DNA from: Urechis unicinctus
Taxonomy: Eukaryota > Annelida > Polychaeta > Xenopneusta > Urechidae
Reading direction: 5' to 3'
NCBI GenBank assembly: GCA_034190875.2
Contig: CM067344.1
Coordinates: forward strand, 73,093,309-73,157,308
Length of the DNA stretch: 64,000 nt
Position 1 is the first letter of the stretch. Each line of letters begins with the position of its first letter. A program made the position numbers and the translations under genes. The notes under the pieces are model-generated. The model was not told where the DNA came from and searched no databases. It saw nothing but the letters and a program-made list of their open reading frames with translations. Positions 1 through 17,239 of this stretch are shown here, in pieces.

Positions 1-3000
1 GTAATATTTTGACTTTGGTTTAGTAAATGGTTGCCTAAAGAATAATATAAATATCCATCACCAATATTTTTTGCTCTTCGGGAAAACTTGCCGTCAATCT
101 ATTCAAATAGCAGTCTACTATATTTGCACTCATCATGTTTTCCAAATAATAAGGGAATAGGCAGGAATAAAAACAAGGGTTACTTTCCGTTGTGCTCGGG
201 TGATGAATGCCAGCTGATGCCATTATTTGTCGAATACGCGCATATTCAAAGCGAATAGTTATATAGAATCTAAACGACAGACCAGCTGATAATACGCTTT
301 AAACAACCTAGTTGGTGCTGAATATTGACAACGCTGGCTTAATTTACGCGAGCTCCATGAGCTGTTCCTGTTCTGATGCACAATATATCGATCAACCGCA
401 GTTAAAACCGCTGTCGATTTTTACCCGGTTGATTCGGCAAACTGCGATATATTTTATGTGCTTGCCTCGTGACTGTCGGGCTGTGCAATCTCTTGTACCA
501 CGATCTGTTTGACACAGTGATTGGAATAAGATAACCCACCATTAGGGGACAACCTTATTGCTGTGTTAGGCTGTTTAGTGTACAAGGTCTCATTTGAATA
601 AGCACTGTGATAGCAATCTGCCTGCAGGGTTGACAAAGGGGTCTATTATCATCGCTATCATAAACACTTTAAATGTAAGATGCTTGCGTGGTAATTGTGA
701 AATTACTGCCTAACTAATGCCAGATATGCCTCATTTCGTGTACCTGCTACGTATGCAGTAAGCGAGTGCTTATGGGTGGCATAGTTTATACAGCGAAGAA
801 TGTAACTGCTATAGCCGACTCAAGTTTTATTATATTTAGTACATGAATATAAGGAGCATGCCCAATATTCAAAACACGAGGAAATATAAGATCCCATTAA
901 TAAACGCCAAGGAGGATGCGGAACTGCCAAACTATGTAATGATGCAGCAGCGTTGTCACCTTCAACAGACACAAAGCACATGCACACTCGATTTGAGTGC
1001 AAGACACCAATTGACCTAGTCTTGACTAGTATCGGGCTGAGCACGACTGTTGCAAATATGTGGCTTGAAAGAAGCGTGCACTGGAACATACTGTTCGAGC
1101 ACACATTCAACTTTATAGTAAGCAAAAGCCATTTTGCATGGTTCTCGTCATTGCAATATTGCAATATTATCTGAAGTCATCGGTGTTTGTTTGTATATCA
1201 GCCAAAATATCTTACAATGACTCCTCAGTGATCAATTTGCCGTCCCTGGTATCATTAGCCAATGTTATTGATCTGAGATAAGCCGCAATGCACGCAAATT
1301 TGTATATGAATGGGCCATAAATCGTCAGGCCTAGAAGAAGGCGGATTGTATGTGACCGGTTATATGAAGTAATATGCGCTACTTTGACCAAGTGGCACTC
1401 AGTTAGCTCTGATTGCGCCTCATCATATTCAACACGCCATTTACATACTCTTGGAGCAGGTGTTCAGGTAGGTACATTTAACCAGGTCGAATAAGTCATC
1501 ATTGAACTGTACAGCAACGATTGTTGACGTCCCAGAGATTTCGTTTAGAATATAATTACGTAGGTTACAGTATTTAAGTGAAATGTAACATTTAATCAAC
1601 TGTTTCACTCACAAACGCTACAATGATGACGAAGATGCCCATTTTCTACAACCGGGTTCCTGAGCCTGGAAATAAAATTATGACATTTACACCGCTGGAG
1701 TAGTGGCATAATGGATTGTTAGCCCTACCATTTCCCGATGTGTTTACTTTACTAGCTCACATTATTCCCCTTACAGGGGTAATAACCATGAGCTCCTCCA
1801 ATCGGGGAGCTATCAAGACAGAGCAGTTTCTGTATAGGTGACGCCAAGCACGGTAATTGATGGACATTTGGACAAAGCCGTGGGTAATCCTCATATTCTC
1901 AGAGGCATAAAAAACATTTTCTATTAGAACAAATAGGACGCAAGCCTTATAGCTAAATTCCTACATCAGATCGTATGGCAATAAATTCATATCAAAGAAG
2001 CTTACTTTGGTATGTACGATTGAGATCAAACGGGCTATTATTTCAACGCAGTTAACGTAAATCTTCGAAATAAGAGACATGTTGATGATATGCAATAACT
2101 CGTAAAACCAGCTATTGATCCAGCGTTAAAATTTTTGCAATGCATCTTTTGCTATATTCGATTATGTTTTTAATCACCAAGTGCATTTTTATCATTCATG
2201 TTATGCGATTGATGGTTGTTTTCTACTAATAACCATCATAGCCGAAGATAATTATCAGAAGAAACGCGATACACGAATCGAATCGTATAACGATGACTCA
2301 TCAACTCTGATATGATAATGACATTCTCCTTGCAACTATAAGAACGTAGCATTAGGGTTTTATGATAGCTATATCAACTGTCCTTTGTAGGGGATGGTCA
2401 CTCGGTTAGAAGCGATTATTTAGCTTCACTCGTTGCAAGACGGAAAGCACCATAACTCGATAACCCTTGCAATATCACGTTTTACTACGCCTGTCATGAT
2501 GCGTTATTTGCAAAACGACTCGATAATGAGCAAGAAGGTTCAGGAAGATTAAGACGATTATCCATAACCTGTGTAGCTCACCGTCTACTGCATCGTTGTT
2601 TTGCTTTTGTAATGTTTCATTGGTAACTGTTACGACATAGTGATATATTCTGCATTTACTATCACATCACTCACTTCCCTATTACAAACATATATATGTA
2701 TGTATGCCTGACTCTTTAAATCAATCAATTGTTGTGCCCTTCTTCGAATTTTGCGTGTCACTATCAGCTACTGTTTGTCTGGCAAAGCTTTCAGAATAAT
2801 TACTTTCCAACGCTGTTCTAATAGGGAATGATAGTTAGAGAGGTCGGTAACCCATCACCCAGCATAATGTTAAACATTACACGTCATACACACACAGACT
2901 CGCGCACGCATAGACCTTGGAACTCAAATGCCCAACGTGTGTCAATGTTGCGTTGCAGTATAGGTAGATGCAATAGTGTTGCTAATTGGATAACACCCGT

Positions 3001-3400
3001 GTGTGTCACCCATATTTCCCTCGAAATTTGTAATGGCAGTGATTATTCATTGTCTGGTAGGTCAGTGTACTTTCATCGGTTCACCTACGCAGCAAACGAA
3101 TGTGTTCTCCAATACTCACGCTTCTCTGCCCAAGATATGGAATTAAGGCGAGTTATATATTCGAGCATGCGAGCCATGCTTTGCAAGGCAAAGCTAGCAG
3201 TAAGCCATTAGCTAAACCGCAGATTGTCATTATACCTAAACATATTATGACGTTGTACCGCTTGGAAATTTATATTGATCTCGCTAACGAACAGAAACTA
3301 TTCAACCGACCGCATTTGTTAACTGATGTTATCCTCGAAAATAACGTTAAGGGACGGTTGGTTGTGTCTTTATTTTGACCCCATCCAGCTTTTTCTTAAA
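1..3400 (+). repeat. Diverged long direct repeat, copy 1
   Basis: No gene is visible here. The stretch aligns, with gaps, to 57041-61700 in the same orientation. Both begin with the same 36-base stretch apart from one base near its end. Further shared landmarks are GCGAGCCCCATGAGCTG-like sequence near 350, AACGCCAAGGAGGATGC near 903, and the segment around 2430-2600 ending in GTGTAGCTCACCGTCTACTG. Parts also match 25.5-28.8 kb and 42.0-43.6 kb. Short reading frames inside are not conserved between copies and are not called. Confidence 0.7.
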
Positions 3401-3815
3401 ATTAAAATAACGTAGATGGACCCATGCTGTTACATTTTTGCATTAGTAGCACTTTAGACACGGCGAGACTACGGTAATTACATTGCCGGTTTAAAGAAGA
3501 AATCAATTGCACAACATCACACGGCAAAGATCCCCCGTTCATCCATATGCCTTCAGGCTTCTGTAACAAATCAGGCTGTCTATAAACGACGCATTCAGGA
3601 GCTCAGCTACGCAGGAGGATATTCAAAAAACGGGCATGGTTATTTTGCGAATCTTTTCAGGCATAATCAGGCTTGCAACGTGACACGAAACCGCAGTACA
3701 AGGACCCCGCAATCATTTGGGTCTCCTTTTTTTGGTCACAAGACGTCAGATATCGTCTTATGGGTAATATTATGCTTGATTTGAACACGTCTTGATGACG
3801 AACGGGATAATATTT

Positions 3816-6500
<2,685 letters not shown>

Positions 6501-6975
6501 GACCGTTTTGCACGTTCTGTTTCCATCAGCTGATTTTGACCGCGGACATGCGCTCCGGTATCACAGTACCCCAATTTATTGGACATAAATATAGCATATA
6601 TAAATAAAATCACGGGGCTTGTAATGAACCAGAATCCTCTTTATTTTAGTCTCACTTCCATTTATCTTTTCTATATTTCAATATGAAATATAAATCAACT
6701 GTCTCCCTCCTCCTCGTACAACCCACCCTACCTGGCGCCCTCTGATTGCATGTTCATACATGTTTCTTTTGGGATTGTTGTGTTTTTTGTTTAGCAGTAC
6801 GTGGCCTATATTTGCCGAACTGCTTTACCTGGAAATAACAACAGCAACAACAACAACAACAACAACAACCATGACCGTTTTACACGTTCTGTTTCCATCA
6901 GCTGATTTTGACCGCGGACATGCGCTCCGGTATCACAGAACCCCAATTTATTGGACATAAATGTAGTATGTTCTG

Positions 6976-8815
6976 CTAATATTATATATCATTCCAATAC
7001 ACTAAAACATGACTTCTTTATAACCTTTGCTTTAAGTTTAACTATGTGTTATATGATATTTCAGTCATAGACAGTGTCACCCTTTTGCCATCTATTAGTC
7101 ATGAAAGTCATCGTTTAGATGTCAATAGTAGCTATCCCAAACAAAGTGTATTGTTTTGAGCGGACAGCTAAGTGTAACAGCTAGCCAAATAATGAGACCC
7201 CTAATAGGTTTTCAAAGTCAAGAGACTCTTTTGTCCGGGTATCTGGCCCATCAATATTGTTATTAAATTGTTGCCAAATTAGCAAGCAAGTCATTAATAG
7301 TACAATCACCCCATTTGAATCTATCAGTTATAAGCTATTAATGTCATGGTCTTCTGTCAGTTTGTCTTACAATCTGTGGTAGTTTAATTGTGGTATTAAG
7401 CATATTTGAAACCCCAAATCACACATGAGGCCTTTTTAGGACAGCGCAGTTCCCAAGATGTGACAACCCAACGGGTTATGCATGACTTAGATGATCACTT
7501 TGAATGGTTGTCCATCCCTGAAAGGGGTTACCCGACTTGTTGCATGCCACTTATATTGTACAATTTATGGGACTATGAGGTAGTAACCATTATTAGTTCT
7601 GCTCCTCAGCATAGCTTTTTCCAGTCCATCTGTCTGTTGGTAAACTTTTATTGGCTCATTGTTTTTTTAATAAAGCAGGCCACTGTTATATTGATTGTCA
7701 CTTACTAACAAGATATCAGCCCTTCGTGGCCTTACTATTGAGAAATGATGTTAACCAAATAGGGAATCATTTTAATGACAAGTTTTCTTATAAGGCATGC
7801 CACCGCTATCAATTGAACTCTTGTATTGATGATCACTTACAAATTAAATATCAGCTCTGTATGATCCTAAGTGATTTACCCAATGGGGTATGGAAAGTTT
7901 CGAGGTCGCATGTTGTCATAAATCAAGCTAATGGTCCCAAATCCTACCTAAGGCCTTCTGATGTCATTATCTCCTTGCTTACTAGAAATCAGATCTGTGT
8001 GATCCTTAACTTCAGCAATAATCCTATGATTATTATTGTAAATACTGGTAATGTGTAAAATGCCACAAGGCAATTGGTAATATTGGCCACTTACCAAACC
8101 CCAAAAATTTTTTTGGGATAAGTGTTCACCCCTGTGTTTCGTGGAATGATTTAATTTGTCATAACTTACTATTGAAAATCACATCAATAGAGGCAGATCT
8201 TCAGGGACTGTTTATCTCTCTTGTATCAAGCTAGATGTCTCAAATCATAAATGGGCTTTATCATGTCAATATCTCCATGCCATCTATAACTCATGTGGCT
8301 TCATCTACATTTCTGATAACTGAGCTAATGACAGCTGTTTTGACTCTACCAATTCAAGGGTCGTTGTCAAACATCATTGCCAGACATATTACAGTGTCTA
8401 GAGTGGTTAAATAACATTAAGCTGCCCAAAGCAATCGATATGCAAAATAGTTACAGCAATAACATCAATGATGGCCGTTTCATTATCCATGAATAATATA
8501 TAATAATATGCCCTACATGGTTTTTATCTTTGGAATCGTCCATGCTGCAGCATTAAGCTTCTGCGCAGTTCGAATAATAAACAATGAGAGATCGAAAAAA
8601 GTTTCTTTCGGTTCCTAAAAGAACTAAAAAACGCGCAATTCTTTGTGGGAGCTTTGTAACCCAAGATTGTATAAACAATGGTCTGTCAGTGGTATAAAAT
8701 ATAATGTCTGAAATGGTTGGTTATTAAAATTGGACAAAAGTAATACATTAGGAATTGTTTTGGTATATCAAAATATGCCAGGCTGGTAGGTTGGTTTGGA
8801 TAATTATATGTTTAG
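6976..8815. other. No gene seen; weak internal repeat
   Basis: AT-rich non-coding sequence. Between about 7680 and 8180 the phrase ACTTAC followed by an ATCAGMYCT-like stretch and a GATCCT-like stretch returns several times (near 7700, 7836, 7976 and, more weakly, 8164). This suggests an old, badly diverged repeat of about 140 bases. Open frames of 100 and 135 codons overlap this area but resemble no known protein and are not called. Confidence 0.4.
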
Positions 8816-8819
8816 AATA

Positions 8820-8893
8820 GTTTATATGTATATATAAATATATTTATATATATATATATATATAGATATATATATATATATATAAATATAGAA

Positions 8894-8926
<33 letters not shown>

Positions 8927-8975
8927 CATATGTATATGTATATATATATATATATTCATATATATATATAATATT

Positions 8976-9057
<82 letters not shown>

Positions 9058-9070
9058 TATATACATATAT
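8820..9070. repeat. TA-rich microsatellite array
   Basis: Long interrupted TA tract with TACA, TAAA and TAGA variants, leading directly into the first 164-base direct repeat. Confidence 0.9.
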
Positions 9071-9800
<730 letters not shown>

Positions 9801-10165
9801 CACCACGTTGAGCAAAACTAATATCCACGCTCGTATGTTAGTTGTCGTGGTTGCTCTGTAGTGTACGAAGCCGACCTTTCAGTAGCATGTGCAATAGGTG
9901 AACAACACCAATTCTTATCCCGCTGTCACTCAGGAGAGAAATTGTGGTACTATTTCCGCCCATAAAGTGCAAATTGCAAGTTTTACGTGCGAAATTACTG
10001 CATTAAATGGTAAAAGCTTCCTTCCGCCATGTTTGAATTTGTTTAGATGGTACGCTTGCATTTGTTTCTTAATGCGCATCCGCGAATGACTTCACGCTGC
10101 AGAACCAATACTTAAATACTCTCTGTATCCCTTGTTACATGAGATCGAACTAAGCATGTTCTAGC
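9801..10165. other. No gene seen
   Basis: Ordinary AT-rich sequence between the TA-array duplication and the small reading frame on minus. I see no recognisable motif or RNA gene. Confidence 0.5.
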
Positions 10166-10450
10166 CTATGTTTTTGAGCCTGATAACCTATAATCACCAA
10201 CCAATGCGCTTGTACCATCTTTCCCGTCGAATATTGCATACAATAACCCAGCCTTTGCAAGCAAATCAAACAGAGCAACTCGTTCTGTCATCCTGTCCCA
10301 AAACGGAAGAATAACTTCGCGATATATTGTCCCCAGCAGTCTATCACAGCTGTTTTCTATTACACGATCATTATTGTACACGTGCTGGGTCGAGGTTTCG
10401 GTATACGTCAAAATAGCGCCCTGCCTCTGGTATTCGCCGAGGGCGCCCAT
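10166..10450 (-). CDS. Small uncharacterised reading frame (94 aa)
   Basis: A complete ATG-to-TAG frame of 94 codons. Codon use is mixed in G/C at third positions, unlike the AT-rich surroundings, and the composition is protein-like (MGALGEYQRQGAILTY at the start, a hydrophobic helix-like FDLLAKAGLLYAIF in the middle, then GKDGTSALVGDYR). I recognise no family, see no signal peptide or convincing membrane helix, and find no splice context. It could be an exon or captured fragment, or a chance frame; several frames of this length are expected by chance in the window. Confidence 0.3.
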   Translation of the reverse strand: MGALGEYQRQGAILTYTETSTQHVYNNDRVIENSCDRLLGTIYREVILPFWDRMTERVALFDLLAKAGLLYAIFDGKDGTSALVGDYRLSGSKT

Positions 10451-10483
10451 GTTAAAAGCGTGGGAAAAGCCTGGCCATTACAA

Positions 10484-10760
10484 GCAGAAGACAACATCCG
10501 GTGACATAAATGTCCAACTACGACTGCTAGGTCGATAAAACATGGTGAGTATGTAATTATGGTTACGTCGGATAGCTATGAATAGACGTAGGGTCGCAAG
10601 TGGAGAAATAACTCCAGAACACACCTTAATGCACTAATTAACAGCTGTACTTGTGAAAGATGCGCATCAACTATCACAGTAAAAGATATACAAATGCCAA
10701 TTTGTATATTGTAATGATTATTGGTCGCCGACCGGTACCACTATCGTGGGATTCGCATGG
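10484..10760 (+). repeat. Long direct repeat segment, matches 63449-63900
   Basis: Shares with 63449 onward TACAAGCAGAWGACAA, CCGGTGACAT, TCGGATAGCTATG and ATAGACGTAGG, in the same order and orientation. At 10684-10740 there is one copy of the 57-base unit that is present four times in tandem at 63640-63867, so the tandem expansion is specific to the other copy. Confidence 0.75.
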
Positions 10761-13700
10761 TAGTGACTGTGACTGATGGTAAAAACTAATCACCACATAT
10801 GGTGTTATGATTTATCGAACTTATGTATATTCGTGACTCACGATTGAGGCCAACCCATAGAGGGTAAAATTCATTTTCGTGATTTTCGCTTAGCTCGGGG
10901 GATTTTTTCTACCTTGGTACCCATAATTGTGATGCTACCTGTTTCATGCCTTAAAAGCCTTTCTGTCATTTGATTGACGCACCAATTCAAATCGGCTGCG
11001 GGTTGTATAATGTTAGGAAAATACAGCATTTAGTCTTCATTTACGCTGTGTGCGTACCAAATTGATCGATCCATAGTACAGAGTCCCTGCTGAGGGCCGG
11101 TGCTGATATTATCGCGAGAGAATATTGGATTATGTAGATTTCTTATATACATAGTTATTACGCTTGACGGGGCCAGGGCGACCCACATCAAATAAATCGA
11201 GTTTAATCGGCTATAACAGTGAATAGCATGGATCAAAGTTCGACAGCCATAACTGAAAATTACATTTCAGAATCGCCCTTAAGGATGAAACTTGCACACG
11301 AATATAAAACCCTACATGTCTTGATGTCATTTAGCCAAAATTCAGTCAATCGTGGTAATCAAATAATTTTAAACAGGCGCATTTGCTTTCACAACACAAA
11401 CCTGTATTATACGTAGGTGAACTGGATAGATATCCAGATCATCATAAGCATTGTCTTGATCAAACTAGTAGTAGACTGAACAGTTTTGCTACCACGTTAA
11501 TTATAGTAAGCCCTTTATCTGACAAAATATGTTATATAGGAGAGCATTGGTAATGTTGTCTTTTCAATACCACTCTCTTGTGAATGTCTCGGTTGTGATG
11601 ATGTGTCATCATGGTTTAATCTATCTTCCGACATTCATCTAACAAAGTTGTTTACTTCATGCGGAACAAGTTTTCATGTCACTATCCAATGCATTTGAAA
11701 GCATATAAAGAGCTTGGTGAGTCAAACCAACCATCCGGGGTCAACTATCGTACTCACAGCAGGGCGACTTTATAACCTCATTGTCAATGCCTCGCTACAT
11801 GAAAGAAATTTGTAAATTTTCAGGAAAGCAAAAACCAGTTTCACAAAACCAGATAAAGGAGCAGCTACCTGTAAACACAAACAAATTTTACCAACAATAT
11901 GCCAACAATTACATGGCTATTAAAATAAACATGATTAAAATACACGCTTAATAGTGTCAATCATAAAATGTGAACAAGGACTGTAGATATAGCCTTGCAA
12001 TGCAACATTAATAAGTATGATTATTCACATTGTGGTTTACCATGAATATTCGCCAATATTCAGTTGTAAAAGTAGCAATTTAATCCCGTATATCCCTGAA
12101 TACTTTGATGAGTAATGCAGAATTGTAAGGACATATGTTTACGAAATGACATGGATTTTTCGTAAAAAACCATGAGTAAATTTTAGATCAGGAAAGTTGG
12201 GGACTGAGATAGAAGATAGGGTAGGGTGATGCAAGCGCTAAATAAACTCCACAAAGGAAGAATATGTGCAACCGAGGCAATGTGGCATTGAACCCACAAT
12301 TGTAATATCAACCAGTGAATCTGGCAACTCTGGCTTGGACAACTGTGGTACATCCATTGTAGAGGACCTTTTTTACATATCTTTCCAAGGCACACCCCAA
12401 CCATGAAGGTGTCATGTAGACTAACAGAGCAACTGTACCCGGATGTATATACCACAGTCTAGGCCTGCACAATGGTCTCTGAAGCGTATGCGCCATTCAA
12501 CTAAATGGGTTCATGAGATATTGGTTTATGCACCCAATGACACAAGTGATTTTGTACGTGCGAATTAATATAACTGACACTACCTTGAATCATGATCACC
12601 TGGATTAGACATTGGAATACAGAAATCCAAAAAATATAGGTCAAATTACAGATAGAGCGCACATATGTTTAAACAGGCATGTAAGTGTCCGATAATTGAG
12701 AATCTGCTTTTGTCGGGTATAAGTGTTGTCTTTTGCATGCTAGCAGTATGCGGGATTCAAACAATGAAATACTGCTGGTTACTAAGCCTATCATCAAACA
12801 AATATATCTAATATAAAATTATAGTTATATTGGCATAATTGTCATTTTAACGACAGCGTGTTGCAACACGTCAAATCCACGGCAGCATCGACCTTGATAT
12901 CTGCAGCATCATCGTCAAGTAAAAATCAATGACGATTACTGAAGGCTAGCTAATATAACACCTGGCATTTGTGATTTTTCATAAACGTATCATCTGCCCT
13001 GTGCAGGTCGTGATCACTCAGCAAGAAGTGTGTATTAGACTTCGTTCAATTCACCACAATTCAATAACCCATTCAATATCGAGTTTTGCTTGTCACATTG
13101 TGTTATTTGCGACAAGAGATAATGGAAAGTTGCGGGGTTTTTAGTTAAGAAGGCCCTCAGTATGAGATGAAGGTCATCGTCTACTGTGGCGTCTTTTTTC
13201 TTTTATTATCTTTTATCGACCTGTGACGGTAATTGCATAAGCTTATCTTCGGTTTTTTCACTACGCAACTCACTTCCCTCTAGCATAAATATATACATGT
13301 AGACATTTAATCTATAATGGTACATCGACACATACCTCGGGTCCCTATTTAATACCACGCATCCCTCCCACATAACATATAGATATAGTCTTCCATGTTT
13401 GCTGATGTCTAAATATAGCAGTGATTGCCGTCTACTATCTAGCTCAGATCTGGATTAAGTCAATCATGACAACACACAACAGGGCACAACATATTTCTAC
13501 AAACAAGCATCTGCATCAAAATTGATACATATGCCCATATGGATGCCCACAAACAAGATGTGGCCTGTTTTGGAGCACAGCCTGCTGACATATCGTATTG
13601 CGACAGCGTCTCTTCTGAATTAAGTGACTACATTCGCGCATTGAATCCGCGAGTAATAAGATTATCTGAGTTATATTGCAACTGCTAGACTTGATTTCTG

Positions 13701-16700
13701 GGTCAATTGTCGACTTTGTTGTAGGGACATTGTGGCCACGATCTTAACACAATGATTAGCCATATACATGACTATACGTGTACGATGGCTTCATTAAAAA
13801 GATCATTAACCCCGATCGTCCATCACTAGATAATCAATGCATATGGTGTGTTGACTCAGCTTAATCAATATTGTGTGTGCATTTGTTAGTGTGTGTATTG
13901 TATTAATTCTCGCTTCATGGTGACATTTGACGTCTTGCCGATCTGAGCATATATTTCGCTCCTTATATTTGGCTTACCAAGATATGACCACAAGCAATTG
14001 CAATTAATTCGATTACATAATAAAAGGTATCCGGCAAATTGTGAATTGCTTTTGTACATTTAAAACCTGTGCTAGGCGCATTACGAGCTCGTTTTCAACA
14101 TAGCTTTTCTTCAGGCATGGTATAACGTGTCATAGTTATGACAAGTGAGCATATACCGCCATGGTTCAAAATACGTAGATATGCCTTGTGCAGATATGCA
14201 AGCATTATTCTTCATAGAAGTAACCCAAGCGCCCATCCTGTTTTTATCTTAACTAACGATGGTAGGAAACGTACACTAGCATTATGCTAACATATTTGTC
14301 ACGCGAATATTCTAGGTAGAACTCGTATGAGACTATCGTTCCTTTGCAAAAAACGGGTGATCTGTGTTTGCAATTATGGCATTTAGTACAGTCCATTCTG
14401 ATAGAGGTGTTGGATTAGGCCTCTTTCATGAGTGTATTTGACTTATTATGTGATGCAATTGCTTCCCCGAAACAGTTTGTGGTTTATGTATGGTAATGGT
14501 GCTTGAGTACCGACTAGCAAAACTAGAGTTACAAATGCATCACTAACAGCTACAGATGGAATGTATTCTCGACGACGTAGATTTTGAAAAAATAAAACCC
14601 AAACATTCAATAAGTAATCGACATTACGTTTTTGTTAACATAATTGTTGCTGTATGCATACCAATATGATTTTATGTTTGATTATCGAGTATGTTCCACA
14701 TGATAAGTAATACATTGATATTTTGTTTATCCTGGGTCATGCAATGATGATGCTAGCAGATGATACACGCAGCATAATTAAAACCTATCCCTTTAATAGG
14801 TCTCATTTACATGGGATGAAAGATCTACATAACGGTAAAGATTAAAAGAAAATATATGAGATCCTGTCTTGGCTCCAGCAATAAAGGCCAATTATCTCTA
14901 CAAATGAGACAAGGCTACACTTTACAGATAAAATGCAATAATGACGCCGGTTTCGCGAAATGTTCAACCATGGTCACTGGCTTAAACAAGTGAAGACCGG
15001 ATACTCTTTGCGTTCGTGTGAATGATCGTCAATTCAGCGAATGGATTCCTCGTACATTTTTGTGATCCACGATATCTTGATCTGATTACCATGATTATTA
15101 GTGAGGGAAGATACTTGTTGTGATACTCGTTATTTACGAAAGATAAAGTAGTGATTGGCCATTGTGATATCCCTTTGTGTGTCACTCGACACAATGACAC
15201 ATTGATAATCTACTTGTGGATACTGTGCTAGCTGGGCCTATTTTAATCGTAAGTTCTCCATGTCCTAAAGTGGTAAAATGGTAGATTTGTCGAATCTGTT
15301 CCAGGCCCCTGACAGTATTGGCTGTTTAGGTATAAAATCTCAACAATGCAAAATACTATGTCAAATAATAACTATGTCGCTAGGGATTGTGCCACGCTGA
15401 CACATGTGCAAGGATGGACCACATCCTCTCCATTCGCAGAGAAAACAGCCACCAACTCCACCAAAAGCCATATTTAACCTTTCCTTATTGTTTCAAATTT
15501 GTTTAAATGCACAGAGTGACTGTAGATGGTAGATCGTTCCATTTTAATGTCATGCAGTCAATTCAACTTACCTAGGAAAATAATCCGCATTGACAAAGAT
15601 AACTGACAGTCAGCGTTCGATATAAATGAGATTAACGTGAATAGATCAACGATGTTCTAAATTATCCTCCACTTACCAGCTTCCTTCCCAGTGTAATGCA
15701 TAGAAATCTTGATTAATGATGCGTACTTGCTTACAGTTGCTTAGTAAAATATCACATTTTCTTAGAAGGTATGTAATCCGGTTTTTAAATGAACGATAAT
15801 GCTTCGGTGACACACGATACTTATGTCTTATAACATAAATTTGATAAACAAACTCGCCGCCTTGACCATGGGCAATTATTAGACGTAGTGTGCGTCACCT
15901 AAAATTCTTTGAGAGGAGATTTCTTTCTTGTTCATCTGATACAACACCTAACACCACTGACCTCAATAACTGCAGCACTTGGTATGCACTTTCATAAAGT
16001 GAACATCAGTCACAGTTAGGGGATGTCAGCAGTGCGCAACGCATCTGTAGACCTATGTCATTAACTACTGCTGGTTATACGATGAGAGTGCTTTTAGACT
16101 GATGGAAATGTGCGCAGTGATTTGAGCGTGCCTTTCATCCTAAGAAAAACGCTTTCATCCGCCGGATCATAATGCATAATTTATACCACAATTGCGTGCA
16201 TCTCATGTAGGTATGTAGTGAGACAATTTACTTGACTAGCAAGCTTGACAATTACGGACCTTTGCGGGATTCTTTGCATACATTTGCCTATGTAAACTTA
16301 AACCATTGCCGAAAATTATATGATCAAGGAACAAAGTATCTGCAGCTTGCAACCATGATGGTGTTTTATGGGAGCTGTTGCTATTGATAGTTTTTCTAAA
16401 ATGTAGCAGATGGGGTTAATTGATGGGAAAATATTGAATACAAACAGCTGTTCACAATATATTGCCCACCAGAACAAAGATACATTGGGTGCAATCTGCA
16501 TCCTGCAGCTAGCCTGCCTTATCGAACACCCATCGCGCCCTTTTATAGACACGCATTTCATTTATATATATGAGATATAATTATATTCATTTGGAAATCC
16601 ATCGAACTATTAGGGACGGAATAAAACAAGGTCGACTTGGCATCATTGCTTCGTTACCTTTCTGCGTCAAACATTTATTTGTTGACCATAAGCTGGAACA

Positions 16701-17216
16701 AAGATAACCTAACCGATCAGGTATCATTTATACGGCTTAACTCTACCTGTACCTGTGTCTTATGAATTATGGCATAAACAAGATGTGTTCACATATCTTC
16801 GTATCTACATCCTCGGCTTGATGTTCTAACGATAAGTATTTATAATAACGTGCAGGTCTGATTATGTTAAAGGTAATTGTGATTTATGTAATATTGGTAC
16901 CTGACAGTTGATTTAATGAATCTGATTCGCACAATGCGCGTGCACAATGGTATGATATGTAAATACCGCACAAAGCGTATTTGGCGGGTCTGAAAACCCA
17001 CCTCGCTTTCATCTAATATAAGAAACCGACCAAAATCCGGACAAGGTGTGCTTATTATCAAAAACATTTATTCGACTACACTGAAATAGGTATTGCCTAC
17101 GACTAAATAGTAAATGAACGGGTAATATGTATTTGTGGTCGCACGGAGCACTGTTTAACTTTAATACCATAGATTTCATCTTTCACATGACATTCAAACC
17201 ACAAAATGCAGTAGGA
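10761..17216. other. No gene seen; includes long direct repeat copy 2
   Basis: About 6.4 kb without a credible gene. Around 11516-11590 it matches 63925-63985 (CTCTTGTGAATGT). The stretch 13020-14160 matches 28680-29950: examples are TCGTCTACTGTGG near 13175 against AGTCTACTGTGG near 28767, AGCTTAATCAATAT near 13858 against 29693, and CAACATAGCTTTTCT near 14097 against 29897. This is a diverged copy of the same background repeat. The remainder is unremarkable AT-rich DNA. Confidence 0.6.
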
Positions 17217-17233
17217 GGGGGGGGGGGGGGGGG
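17217..17233 (+). repeat. 17-base poly-G run
   Basis: Seventeen uninterrupted G residues, preceded by GTAGGA and followed by TTGGCGG. It stands alone in AT-rich DNA and could form a G-quadruplex on the plus strand. Homopolymer length is also the least reliable part of an assembly. Confidence 0.95.
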
Positions 17234-17239
17234 TTGGCG

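Noticed and set aside
7406-8058. Open frames of 100 and 135 codons on plus
   Set aside because: No motif, overlapping frames, and a diverged internal repeat of about 140 bases; a chance origin is likely.
12183-12496. Overlapping minus frames of 62-90 codons
   Set aside because: Cys/Ser/Leu-rich composition and overlap in two frames suggest chance.
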